Assembly (NCBI GenBank): GCA_937935205.1
Contig: CALGXU010000014.1
Location: forward strand, 1-13,731
Length of the DNA: 13,731 bases
Source of the DNA: an uncultured Rothia sp.
GTDB lineage: Bacteria > Actinomycetota > Actinomycetes > Actinomycetales > Micrococcaceae
Direction of reading: 5' to 3'
Each line of letters begins with the position of its first letter. Position 1 is the first letter of the stretch. The translations under genes and the position numbers were made by a program. The notes beneath the pieces were generated by a model. The model saw only the letters and a program-made list of their open reading frames with translations, was not told the origin of the DNA and made no database searches. This document shows, in pieces, positions 7,088 through 13,731 of the stretch.

Positions 7088-8692
7088 ATGTCTGAAATAC
7101 ACGATTCAGCGAACAATATTGCCTACCTGTTGGCGGAGGCAGCCTCTGGTTCCGGGGCTAAGAAGGCTTTGGCGATTCCGGGTTCTGAACCTGCTGATAT
7201 GCGGGTGGTGAGCTACGCGCAGTTGGCATCTGCGGCCGCGCAGGTTCAGCGTCATGTGGCGGCGCTCGGTGTTGAGCGTGGTGACCGGGTGGCGTTGTCT
7301 ATGCCGAATGTGGCGTTGATGCCGGCGTTGTATTACGGCATTGTGGCTGCGGGTGCGATTTGTGTTCCGTTGAATCCGCTGTTGTCGGGTGCTGAGCTTG
7401 AGTATCATCTGCGCGATAGCGGGGCGAGGGTGCTTTTCGCTTTTGCGGGTACTCGTCTGGCGTCGGAGGCTTCCTCGACGGTGCTGGTGAAGAACGGTTC
7501 GGTTCGGTGCGAGATTTTCACCGGGGGAGAGGGTTCGCCGCTGGCTCCTTTTGATGCGCCTGCCGATAGCGCGCTGTCAGATGCTGTCCCGTCGGCTACT
7601 GTTCTGGAGCCTGTCCCGGTGGCAGCGAGTGACCCGGCGATTATTCTCTACACGTCGGGGACGACTGGTCGTCCGAAGGGCGCGACGCTAACTCATGCGA
7701 ACATCCTCTCGAATGCTCGTAGTTGCGTGAGCGTTTTTGGGTTTACTGCTGAGGACGTCATTTTTGGTGGTCTTCCGCTGTTCCACGCGTTCGGTCAGAC
7801 GGTGTCGATGAACGCGGCGTTTGCGGCGTCGGCTACGGTGGCTTTGCTGCCGCGTTTTACCCCTGATGGTGCGCTGAATCTGGTTGAGCGTGCGGGGGTG
7901 TCGGTGTTGGCTGCGGTCCCGAGCATGTATGTGTCGTTGGCGGCGGCGCTGGAGGCTGAGTCTGAGCGTGCGCGCTCGCTGCGTGGTCGCATCCGTTTCG
8001 GTATTTCGGGCGGTTCGCCGCTGCCTGCGCCGGTGCATTCTGCGTTGAAAACGCTGATTGAGTGCCCGGTGTATGAGGGCTACGGTTTGAGTGAGACGTC
8101 GCCGGTAGTTTCGTTTAATCAGGCGGAGTTTGGCATGGTGCTCGGTTCGGTGGGTCGTGTGCTGCCGGGCGTGCAGGTGCAGGTCCGTTGCCCGCAAGGT
8201 TCCGAGTGTGCGCCGGGCGTGAGCGGTCAGCTGTGGGTACGCGGTGAGAACGTGATGGCTGGCTACTGGAATAATCCGGCGGCTACTGCTGAGGTTTTTG
8301 ACGGCGAGTGGTTTGCGACCGGCGATGTTGCTCGTGTTGATGAGCAGGGCAATATCTATATCGTGGACCGTATTAAGGACATGGTTCTGCGTAACGGCTA
8401 TTCGGTGTATCCGCGTGAGATTGAGGATGTTCTCTACACCCATGAGCAGGTGCAGTCGGTAGCGGTCTTGGGTGTGCCGGATGAGCGCGTGGGCGAGGAG
8501 GTCGTCGCTGTGGTGATGCCGCGTCCGGGTGCGGATGAGGGCGTGCTGCAGGCGGAGTTGAATGCGTTGGCGCGTACTCGTTTGGCGGCGTATAAGTATC
8601 CTCGCCGCTACGTGATGGTCGAGAGCATGCCCCTGGGCTCGACCGGCAAGATTCTCAAGCGTGACTTGCGGGTTTTGATTCAGCGGGGCTAA
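7088..8692 (+). CDS. Acyl-CoA synthetase, long-chain fatty-acid-CoA ligase type (FadD-like)
   Basis: A 534-residue adenylate-forming enzyme of class I, which activates a carboxylic acid with ATP to an acyl-AMP and then transfers it to CoA. The core motifs are all present: phosphate-binding YTSGTTGRPKG at 188-198, YGLSETSP at 332-339, TGD at 411-413, the hinge DRIKDMVLRNGYSVYPREIE at 427-446, and the C-terminal STGKILKRDLR with catalytic Lys521. Length and motif wording suit FadD-type ligases for medium or long fatty acids; the exact substrate cannot be read from sequence. I chose the ATG at 7088, 8 nt after GAGAG at 7075-7079. A GTG at 7070 would add six residues but has no ribosome site. TAGATA at 7051-7056 is a possible -10 box. 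No clear terminator follows, so some transcripts may run into apt 134 nt downstream. Confidence 0.93.
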   Translation: MSEIHDSANNIAYLLAEAASGSGAKKALAIPGSEPADMRVVSYAQLASAAAQVQRHVAALGVERGDRVALSMPNVALMPALYYGIVAAGAICVPLNPLLSGAELEYHLRDSGARVLFAFAGTRLASEASSTVLVKNGSVRCEIFTGGEGSPLAPFDAPADSALSDAVPSATVLEPVPVAASDPAIILYTSGTTGRPKGATLTHANILSNARSCVSVFGFTAEDVIFGGLPLFHAFGQTVSMNAAFAASATVALLPRFTPDGALNLVERAGVSVLAAVPSMYVSLAAALEAESERARSLRGRIRFGISGGSPLPAPVHSALKTLIECPVYEGYGLSETSPVVSFNQAEFGMVLGSVGRVLPGVQVQVRCPQGSECAPGVSGQLWVRGENVMAGYWNNPAATAEVFDGEWFATGDVARVDEQGNIYIVDRIKDMVLRNGYSVYPREIEDVLYTHEQVQSVAVLGVPDERVGEEVVAVVMPRPGADEGVLQAELNALARTRLAAYKYPRRYVMVESMPLGSTGKILKRDLRVLIQRG

Positions 8693-8722
8693 TCCCGGCA
8701 GACGGTTCTTGGCGTTCATCTG

Positions 8723-8751
8723 AGGACAACCGCGGGTGAAGAGGGTAGAAT
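8723..8751 (+). promoter_or_regulatory. Candidate promoter of apt
   Basis: AGGACA at 8723-8728 (4 of 6) and TAGAAT at 8746-8751 (4 of 6) are separated by 17 bp. The start site would be near 8758, leaving a leader of about 70 nt. That leader holds two short hairpins that cannot both form: CCCGG/CCGGG (8782-8786, 8796-8800) and GGGG/CCCC (8798-8801, 8806-8809). Confidence 0.5.
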
Positions 8752-8826
8752 CTTGTAGGCGGCTTCTACCGCGTTATTGTTCCCGGGTGTTTTTGCCGGG
8801 GCTATCCCCTTCACGAAAGAGAGAGC

Positions 8827-9402
8827 ATGAGCGTTCCCGCTTCTGAGGCTTCGCGAACCCCTATTGAGCAGTTGATTCCGGCTGCTTGCGCTACGATTCC
8901 GAATTACCCGCACGAGGGTATCCTCTTTTACGATGTGACCACTCTCTTCGCTAATGCTGAGGTGTTCAAGGCGTGCATCGATGAGCTGGCTGCTCGTTTT
9001 GAGGGTCAGTTCGATGTGGTGGCTGGTGTTGAGGCTCGCGGTTTCTTGCTGGCTTCTGCGCTCGCGTACGCTACCGGCACTGGCGTTATGACGGTTCGTA
9101 AGGCGGGTAAGCTTCCGCGTGAGACGTACCGTGAGGAGTATGCGCTGGAGTACGGTAGCGCGGCGATTGAGATTCACTGTAATGATTTTGCGCCGGGCAC
9201 TCGTGTTCTTCTGCTGGATGATCTGCTGGCGACTGGCGGCACCCTGGTGGCTGCCGCGAAGCTGGTGGAGCGCGCGAACCTGAAGGTTGCCGGCGTTGGT
9301 GCTCTTCTGGAGCTGGAGGGTCTGGGCGGTCGTGAGGCGCTGGACGGTTACCGTCTTGAGACGCTGAGCTTGGTGTCTGAGTACCCGTTGCCGTCGAAGT
9401 AG
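8827..9402 (+). CDS. apt: Adenine phosphoribosyltransferase
   Basis: A 191-residue cytoplasmic enzyme that salvages adenine: adenine plus PRPP gives AMP and pyrophosphate. The PRPP-binding loop is clear, VLLLDDLLATGGTL at 127-140, with the acidic pair D131-D132 and the TGGT turn. Other Apt hallmarks are IPNYPHEGILFYDVTTL near the N-terminus (usually written FPxxGIxFxDxTpL), VEARGFLLASALA for adenine recognition, and VRKAGKLPRETYREEY, the flexible catalytic loop. Length is slightly longer than the usual 170-180 because of an N-terminal extension of about 12 residues. The start is supported by GAAAGAGAGAG just before the ATG at 8827. It has its own promoter candidate and a strong terminator, so it probably forms a single-gene unit. 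In many actinobacteria apt lies next to relA and secDF; neither is in this window. Confidence 0.95.
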   Translation: MSVPASEASRTPIEQLIPAACATIPNYPHEGILFYDVTTLFANAEVFKACIDELAARFEGQFDVVAGVEARGFLLASALAYATGTGVMTVRKAGKLPRETYREEYALEYGSAAIEIHCNDFAPGTRVLLLDDLLATGGTLVAAAKLVERANLKVAGVGALLELEGLGGREALDGYRLETLSLVSEYPLPSK

Positions 9403-9460
9403 TTTTACAGAGTGTGAGGCTGACCGCCCTTCGGGTGTGCGCAGCCGATATTGACGAGGG

Positions 9461-9492
9461 GTGCCCCGCCGGTTGAGCCGGTGGGGCACTTT
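9461..9492 (+). terminator. Rho-independent terminator of apt
   Basis: A 12-bp stem with one G-U pair (GTGCCCCGCCGG at 9461-9472 with CCGGTGGGGCAC at 9478-9489), loop TTGAG, then TTT. It starts 58 nt after the apt stop. Confidence 0.85.
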
Positions 9493-9520
9493 GCTGTGTA
9501 TGCCTGTGTGGGTTTTATGT

Positions 9521-9531
9521 GGGGGGGGGGG
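9521..9531 (+). repeat. Homopolymer of 11 G residues upstream of helD
   Basis: Eleven consecutive G residues lie between the apt terminator and the helD -10 box, about 30 bp upstream of that box. Tracts this long are prone to slipped-strand length change. The sequenced length could also be a base-calling or assembly artefact. Confidence 0.9.
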
Positions 9532-9537
9532 TAATAT

Positions 9538-9567
9538 TTCTGCCCTTCGGAGCCTGTCCTGTAAAAT
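9538..9567 (+). promoter_or_regulatory. Possible helD promoter and structured leader
   Basis: TAAAAT at 9562-9567 (5 of 6 to the -10 consensus) sits in front of the leader; the -35 region is poor (TTCTGC at 9538-9543, 18 bp away). The leader then holds GGGTGC/GCACCC (9584-9589, 9595-9600) directly followed by TGTCT/AGACA (9601-9605, 9609-9613). ACCC at 9572-9575 could instead pair with GGGT at 9584-9587. Confidence 0.4.
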
Positions 9568-9634
9568 AGTGACCCGTATTTTTGGGTGCCTGTCGCACCC
9601 TGTCTTTGAGACACCATAGGTTTAAGGAGCTTAC

Positions 9635-11929
9635 GTGTCATCTGAATCTTTGCCCCAGCAGTCTGCTGATTCTTCGGCGGCTGAGAAGCTGTTTGCTGAG
9701 CAGATGGCTGCGGAGCGTGAGTATGTTGCTCGCGTGTATGCTCGCCTGGATGAGCTCCGTGAGGAGACGGCTGAGAAGCTGGCTGCTGTGCGTAAGAATC
9801 AGGCGGTGGGCGGTCATCAGAACCGTTCGGAGCGTGACTCTTTTGCTACTCACTATGAGGATCGTTTGGCGCAGCTGAATGCTGTGGATTCTCGTCTGAC
9901 GTTTGGCCGCCTGGATATGGACCGTGAGGGCGCTGACGCGGTGCGTTATATCGGTCGTATTGGTATTACGGATAGCAATCAGCAGCGTCTGCTGATGGAC
10001 TGGCGTGCCCCGGAGGCGGGTACGTTCTATCAGGCGACTGCTTTCCACCCGATGGGTGTGCGCCGCCGCCGCCATCTGATGCTTGAGGGCCGCACCGTCG
10101 TAAATATTGAGGATGAGGTCTTCGATTCGGAGATGCTGCAGGATGAGAACACCCTCCACGGTGAGGGTGCTCTGTTGGCGGCGTTGAATAAGAAGCGTAC
10201 CGGCCGCATGGGCGATATTGTGGCGACGATTCAGGCTGAGCAGGATGCGATTATCCGTTCGGAGCTGCCGGGTGTGCGTGTTGTGCAGGGTGGTCCGGGT
10301 ACCGGTAAGACTGCTGTGGCGCTGCATCGTGCGGCGTACCTGCTGTACACGAACCGTGAGCGCCTGTCGAAGGCTGGCGTGCTGGTGGTTGGTCCGTCGA
10401 ATTCGTTCATGTGGTATATCGAGCGTGTGCTTCCTTCGCTGGGTGAGACCGGCGTGGTGATGTCTTCGTTGGCGACCCTGTATCCGGGTCTGCGTGCTGT
10501 GCCTGAGAAGGACCGCGCGGTTGCCGCGTTGAAGGGCGATTTGCGCATGGTGAAGGTTATTAAGCGTGCGGTGGCGGATCGTCAGAAGGTGCCGGCTCAG
10601 GTTCAGCGCCTGAATGTTGAGGGTACTGATGTTGAGCTGACTCCGGAGATGGTTCGTTCGGCTCGTTCTCGTGCTCGTTCGACCGGCAAGCCGCATAATG
10701 AGGCCCGTGAGACGTTCGTGAAGATTCTGTTGAAGGAGCTGACCGCTAAGCTGGATGATCAGCTGAACCGTGCGGCGGGTCGTGTGGTGGAGCGTCCGTA
10801 TCTGCAGGATGATGTGCGTGCCTCGATGGATGTGCGTCGTGCTTTGAACCTGGCGTGGATGCCGCTGTCGCCTGAGACTCTGTTGCGCTCGCTGTTCTCG
10901 AAGCCGCACTATCTGGAGTCTGCAACTCGTGAGTTGTCGAAGGATGAGCGTGAGCTGCTGGCTCGCCCGGCGGATGCCCCGTTCACGGAGGCTGATGTTC
11001 CTCTGTTGGATGAGGCTGCTGAGCTTTTGGGTGATTTTTCGAAGGTGACCGGTGCGGCTGCGGCGGCTCGTGCTGCGGCGGAGCATCGTGCGAACCTGGA
11101 GAATGCGGCGAAGGCTTTGGAGAATGTTCACCAGTCGCTGGAGGATATTGGCGCTGATGGCGTGATTACTCCTGAGCAGATTGCGATGATGAATGAGGTG
11201 CGTGGCGAGCGTATGACTGCTGCGGCTGCGGCGTCGGATGATCGTACCTGGGCGTATGGCCATATTGTGGTGGATGAGGCTCAGGAGCTTTCACCCATGC
11301 AGTGGCGTCTGCTGATGCGTCGTTGCCCGATGAAGTCGTTCACGATTGTGGGCGATATTGCTCAGGCTTCTTCTGCGGCGGCTGCTTCCTCGTGGTCGCA
11401 GGCGTTGGAGCCGTTTGTGGGTGAGCGTTTCACTCTGGAGGAGCTGACGATTAATTACCGTACTCCGGCTCAGATTGCGGAGGCGGCGGTGTCGGTTGCT
11501 CAGGCTGCTGGCTATGAGGTGTCTGCGCCTCGTGCGGTGCGTGAGGGCCGTTGGGCTCCGCTGGTTCATGAGGTTGCCCCCGAGTCTGTTGTGGAGCAGA
11601 CCGTGTCTGTGGTCAGCGAGGAGGTCGCTCATTCGGGTGGCGCTCTGATTGGTGTGGTGTGCCCGCCGAGCCTGTATGTTCAGACGGCTCAGGCTGTGGC
11701 TCGTGCTCATGCTGATCGTACGGGTACCGCGCAGACTGCGTTGGAGAATCAGGTGCTGGTTCTGACTCCGTGGGAGGCGAAGGGCCTGGAGTTTGATGTT
11801 GTGGTGATTGTTGAGCCGCAGCAGCTGATTGACGATGCTGATGGTGCTGTGGGTGATTTGTACGTGTCGATGACTCGCCCGACTCAGCGCCTGCACATGG
11901 TGGGTTCGCGGATGCCCGCGGGTCTGTAG
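9635..11929 (+). CDS. helD: HelD-family RNA polymerase-associated ATPase (superfamily 1 helicase-like)
   Basis: A 764-residue UvrD/Rep-like protein. The N-terminus (about 17-55) is a charged helical region, followed by RIGITDSNQQRLLMDWRAPE, a segment characteristic of HelD rather than of UvrD, PcrA or Rep. The ATPase motifs are intact: Walker A GGPGTGKT at 219-226 (Lys225), Walker B DEAQ at 547-550, motif III VGDIAQ at 572-577, NYRT at 607-610, then TPWEAKGLEFDVVVI and the arginine-bearing YVSMTRPTQRL near the C-terminus. HelD proteins bind RNA polymerase, insert arms into its channels and release stalled complexes using ATP; some actinobacterial members (HelR) protect against rifampicin. Start is GTG at 9635, with AAGGAG at 9624-9629 five nt upstream. 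There is no adjacent DNA repair or nuclease gene, which fits a polymerase partner rather than a repair helicase. Assignment to a HelD subclass is inference. Confidence 0.88.
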   Translation: MSSESLPQQSADSSAAEKLFAEQMAAEREYVARVYARLDELREETAEKLAAVRKNQAVGGHQNRSERDSFATHYEDRLAQLNAVDSRLTFGRLDMDREGADAVRYIGRIGITDSNQQRLLMDWRAPEAGTFYQATAFHPMGVRRRRHLMLEGRTVVNIEDEVFDSEMLQDENTLHGEGALLAALNKKRTGRMGDIVATIQAEQDAIIRSELPGVRVVQGGPGTGKTAVALHRAAYLLYTNRERLSKAGVLVVGPSNSFMWYIERVLPSLGETGVVMSSLATLYPGLRAVPEKDRAVAALKGDLRMVKVIKRAVADRQKVPAQVQRLNVEGTDVELTPEMVRSARSRARSTGKPHNEARETFVKILLKELTAKLDDQLNRAAGRVVERPYLQDDVRASMDVRRALNLAWMPLSPETLLRSLFSKPHYLESATRELSKDERELLARPADAPFTEADVPLLDEAAELLGDFSKVTGAAAAARAAAEHRANLENAAKALENVHQSLEDIGADGVITPEQIAMMNEVRGERMTAAAAASDDRTWAYGHIVVDEAQELSPMQWRLLMRRCPMKSFTIVGDIAQASSAAAASSWSQALEPFVGERFTLEELTINYRTPAQIAEAAVSVAQAAGYEVSAPRAVREGRWAPLVHEVAPESVVEQTVSVVSEEVAHSGGALIGVVCPPSLYVQTAQAVARAHADRTGTAQTALENQVLVLTPWEAKGLEFDVVVIVEPQQLIDDADGAVGDLYVSMTRPTQRLHMVGSRMPAGL

Positions 11930-11966
11930 CCTTGCGGCGCGTGTAGCCTCTATCTGTTATTTCTGT

Positions 11967-11987
11967 GAGCCGGTGCCGCACCGGTTT
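11967..11987 (+). terminator. Possible terminator between helD and tyrS
   Basis: GAGCCGGTG at 11967-11975 pairs with CACCGGTTT at 11979-11987 (9 bp with two G-U pairs) around a 3-nt loop, 37 nt after the helD stop. Only three T residues follow. The right arm can alternatively pair downstream (CCGCACCGG at 11976-11984 with CTGGTGCGG at 12021-12029). Confidence 0.5.
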
Positions 11988-12029
11988 GGGCGCTCGCTTG
12001 GGTTTTTCTGAGCGTTTGGGCTGGTGCGG

Positions 12030-12038
12030 TGCTAGGCT
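12030..12038 (+). promoter_or_regulatory. Possible extended -10 promoter element of tyrS
   Basis: TGCTAGGCT fits the extended -10 form TGnTAnnnT, and TAGGCT is a hexamer often seen in high-GC actinobacteria. No -35 box at good spacing is visible. The start near 12045 would leave a leader of about 50 nt that contains a 6-bp hairpin (AGCGCC/GGCGTT at 12057-12062 and 12067-12072). Confidence 0.3.
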
Positions 12039-12095
12039 TGTTACATATTTTGTTCGAGCGCCTTTGGGCGTTGTTACCTTGTGAATGGGAGAAGC

Positions 12096-13400
12096 ATGTC
12101 TGCCGAGATCCTCAACGCGCAGCATAATGACGATACCTTCGAGAATATTTGGCAGGAGCTGAAGTGGCGCGGCCTGGTGCACGTGAGTACTGATGAGGCC
12201 GCCCTGGAGAAGGCGCTGAGCGAGGAGAGCCTGACTTTCTATACGGGTTATGATCCGACTGCGGCTTCTTTGCACCTGGGTCACCTGGTGCAGCTGCTGG
12301 TGATGCGTCGTCTGCAGCTGGCTGGTCACAAGCCGCTGGGTCTGGTGGGTGGTTTCACCGGTTTGATTGGTGATCCGCGTCAGACTTCTGAGCGTGTGCT
12401 GAACTCTCCTGAGGTTGTTGCTGAGTGGGTTAAGTCTCTGCGTGCTCAGATTGAGCGTTTCCTCTCTTTCGAGGGTGAGAATGCTGCTCGCATGGTGAAT
12501 AACCTGGACTGGAGCGGTCAGATGTCTGCTCTGCAGCTGCTGCGCGATGTTGGTAAGCATTTCCGCGTGGGCACCATGGTGAAGAAGGAGATTGTTGCGA
12601 AGCGCCTGAACTCTGATGAGGGTATTTCGTACACCGAGTTCTCGTACCAGATTCTGCAGGGCTTGGACTTCTTGGAGCTGAACCGTCGTTTCGGTTGTAC
12701 TCTGCAGACCGGTGGTTCTGATCAGTGGGGTAACCTGACGAGCGGTACCGAGCTGATTCGTAAGGTGGAGGGTAAGAGCGTTCACGCTATTGGTACTCCG
12801 CTGATTACTAACTCTGATGGCACTAAGTTCGGTAAGAGCGAGGGTAACGCTATTTGGCTGAACCCGCAGATGTGCTCGCCGTACGCTTTCTACCAGTTCT
12901 GGCTGAACACTGCGGATGCGGATGTGGTGGATCGTCTGAAGGTCTTTACCTTCTTGACTCGTGCTGAGATTGCTGAGTTTGCGGGGAAGGTTGAGAAGGA
13001 GCCGTTTAAGCGTGAGGCTCAGAAGACTCTGGCGTACCTGGTGACTTCGCTGGTTCACGGTACTGAGGCTACTGATCAGGCTGTGGCTGCTTCGGAGGCT
13101 TTGTTCGGTAGGGGCGATTTCGCTGCTCTGGATGAGGCTACCTTGGAGTCTGTGGTTGCTGAGCTTCCTTCGGCTAAGCTGCCTGCGGATCGTCTGGACA
13201 TGATTTCTGTTCTGACTGAGCTGGGCTTTGCGAAGTCTAACTCTGAGGCTCGTCGCATTCTGAAGGAGGGCGGCGCTTCGGTGAACGGCGTGAAGGTTCA
13301 GGGTGAGGATGCAGCTATTTCTAAGGATGATCTGCTGCACGGTCGTTTTGCGATGGTTCGCCGTGGCAAGAAGAACCAGGGTGCTGTAGAGCTTATCTAA
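12096..13400 (+). CDS. tyrS: Tyrosyl-tRNA synthetase
   Basis: A 434-residue class I synthetase that attaches tyrosine to tRNA-Tyr. The Rossmann-fold catalytic domain begins with FYTGYDPTAASLHLGH, the last four residues (60-63) being the HIGH-type ATP motif. The tyrosine-recognition segment YQILQGLDFLEL and the GGSDQWGN motif (about 204-212) follow, then KFGKS at 244-248 as the KMSKS loop, the anticodon-binding helical domain, and a C-terminal S4 RNA-binding domain at about 368-434 (SNSEARRILKEGGASVNG). KFGKS rather than a KMSKS-like loop with other spacing marks the TyrS group common in Gram-positive bacteria. ATG at 12096 follows GGGAG at 12087-12091 at 4 nt; a GTG at 12081 would add five residues without a ribosome site. 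No T-box motif is present in the leader. Confidence 0.97.
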   Translation: MSAEILNAQHNDDTFENIWQELKWRGLVHVSTDEAALEKALSEESLTFYTGYDPTAASLHLGHLVQLLVMRRLQLAGHKPLGLVGGFTGLIGDPRQTSERVLNSPEVVAEWVKSLRAQIERFLSFEGENAARMVNNLDWSGQMSALQLLRDVGKHFRVGTMVKKEIVAKRLNSDEGISYTEFSYQILQGLDFLELNRRFGCTLQTGGSDQWGNLTSGTELIRKVEGKSVHAIGTPLITNSDGTKFGKSEGNAIWLNPQMCSPYAFYQFWLNTADADVVDRLKVFTFLTRAEIAEFAGKVEKEPFKREAQKTLAYLVTSLVHGTEATDQAVAASEALFGRGDFAALDEATLESVVAELPSAKLPADRLDMISVLTELGFAKSNSEARRILKEGGASVNGVKVQGEDAAISKDDLLHGRFAMVRRGKKNQGAVELI

Positions 13401-13432
13401 TACAGAGCTGATCTAGTCTTCTCGATATGTAT

Positions 13433-13515
13433 AGAAGGGGAGGGGTCCTTCGCTGCTGAATGTTTGGTACTGAGTGTGCAGTGCTGATTCGGTGGGGGAG
13501 TGCCCCTCCTCTTCT
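13433..13515. other. Long-range hairpin after tyrS, able to compete with the downstream terminator
   Basis: AGAAGGGGAGGGG at 13433-13445 can pair with CCCCTCCTCTTCT at 13503-13515 (13 bp, one G-U) across a 57-nt loop. A smaller local alternative is GGGG/CCCC (13494-13497, 13503-13506). The same G-rich arm could also pair with CCCCTCC at 13562-13568 in the terminator stem. It may be part of tyrS termination or a separate structured RNA; no coding signal is seen here. Confidence 0.45.
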
Positions 13516-13516
13516 G

Positions 13517-13550
13517 TTCCCTAATATAGGTTCCCTATATACCTTCCCTA
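13517..13550. repeat. Three spaced TTCCCTA direct repeats
   Basis: TTCCCTA occurs at 13517-13523, 13531-13537 and 13544-13550, spaced 14 and 13 bp, with AT-rich fill (ATAT/TATA/TACA). The first copy overlaps the dyad CCTA-ATA-TAGG at 13520-13530. Read on the opposite strand the unit is TATAGGGAA in two copies and a TTAGGGAA variant. Confidence 0.6.
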
Positions 13551-13557
13551 TACACAC

Positions 13558-13587
13558 AGAGCCCCTCCGTCAGGAGGGGCTCTTCTT
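13558..13587 (+). terminator. Strong Rho-independent terminator downstream of tyrS
   Basis: A perfect 11-bp stem (AGAGCCCCTCC at 13558-13568 with GGAGGGGCTCT at 13573-13583) with tetraloop GTCA, followed by TCTTGT. It lies 158 nt after the tyrS stop, which is distant for a simple gene-end terminator. Confidence 0.75.
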
Positions 13588-13690
13588 GTATCGTTCTGCT
13601 GCTATCTGGTTCTGTGTCTGTCTTTGTCCGCGAGGGCTTTGGACACCTTTCGCCCCTGTTTTTCGGGATCTAAGGAGGCGAATTCGCAGA
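13588..13690. other. Non-coding stretch without an assignable gene
   Basis: I see no gene here. Minor marks are TGTCC/GGACA (13625-13629, 13641-13645), an isolated AAGGAGG at 13672-13678 with no start codon at useful distance, and the 10-bp palindrome GCGAATTCGC at 13678-13687. Confidence 0.6.
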
Positions 13691-13725
13691 TTTTTGAGGT
13701 TTTTTGGAAGTTTTTTGAAGATTTT
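13691..13725 (+). promoter_or_regulatory. Helically phased T-tracts (predicted bent DNA, UP-element-like)
   Basis: Four T-tracts lie at 13691-13695, 13700-13705, 13711-13716 and 13722-13725, their centres about 9.5, 11 and 10 bp apart. T/A-tracts in phase with the helix bend DNA, and such blocks often precede strong promoters, rRNA promoters among them. The window ends 6 bp later, so the promoter and gene they may serve cannot be seen. Confidence 0.55.
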
Positions 13726-13731
13726 CTAGCA

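Noticed and set aside
9461..9489. Rifampicin-associated element (inverted repeat of GGGGCTT) before helD
   Set aside because: The GC-rich inverted repeat here does not match that element and is fully explained as the apt terminator.
10218..10460. Arginine- and cysteine-rich 80-codon frame within helD
   Set aside because: Out-of-frame reading of the helicase gene; no start context and no independent support.
11613..13340. A 575-codon minus-strand open frame over tyrS and the helD end
   Set aside because: Same antisense shadow effect; it crosses two well-supported genes and an intergenic region and shows no domain.
13460..13729. Plus-strand open frame of 89 codons after tyrS
   Set aside because: It runs through the hairpins, the repeats and the terminator, has no ribosome site, and its end is encoded by the T-tracts.

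Overview
The window reads as a chromosomal housekeeping segment from a moderately high-GC Gram-positive actinobacterium, most likely order Micrococcales, family Micrococcaceae. Rothia is my best guess, from overall composition, codon use and protein sequence feel; I could not run a similarity search. Every gene I can support lies on the + strand. I see no insertion sequence, prophage, CRISPR array, tRNA or rRNA gene.

Layout, left to right. (1) The 3' end of a DyP-type heme peroxidase gene (EfeB-like), closed by a hairpin terminator. (2) A promoter and a single gene for an unrecognised four-helix membrane protein, then a strong terminator. (3) pheS-pheT, the two subunits of phenylalanyl-tRNA synthetase, 3 nt apart, then a terminator. 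(4) A gene for a two-helix membrane protein with a very acidic, tyrosine-rich repetitive N-terminus, with its own terminator. (5) A roughly 300-bp AT-richer control region with a large dyad and a near-palindromic candidate ArgR operator next to a -10 box, then argR as a lone gene with its own terminator. (6) An acyl-CoA synthetase gene (FadD-like), then apt (adenine phosphoribosyltransferase) with its own promoter and terminator. (7) An 11-G homopolymer upstream of helD, a superfamily 1 helicase-like protein of the RNA polymerase-recycling HelD family. (8) tyrS (tyrosyl-tRNA synthetase). (9) A 331-bp non-coding tail with competing hairpins, three TTCCCTA repeats, a terminator and four helically phased T-tracts that run off the window edge.

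The genes are mostly separate transcription units, five of the seven gene boundaries carrying a clear hairpin, rather than one operon; pheST is the only obvious operon. The common themes are translation (pheST, tyrS), transcription (helD, argR), purine salvage (apt) and lipid activation (fadD).

I found no clearly new multi-gene system. The observations most worth following are: an argR that sits between pheST and tyrS, as in mycobacteria, but without any arginine biosynthesis genes beside it; the structured, repeat-bearing region and phased T-tracts after tyrS, which look like the front of a strongly expressed unit (possibly an rRNA operon) just outside the window; the G11 tract before helD; and the acidic tyrosine-rich membrane protein.
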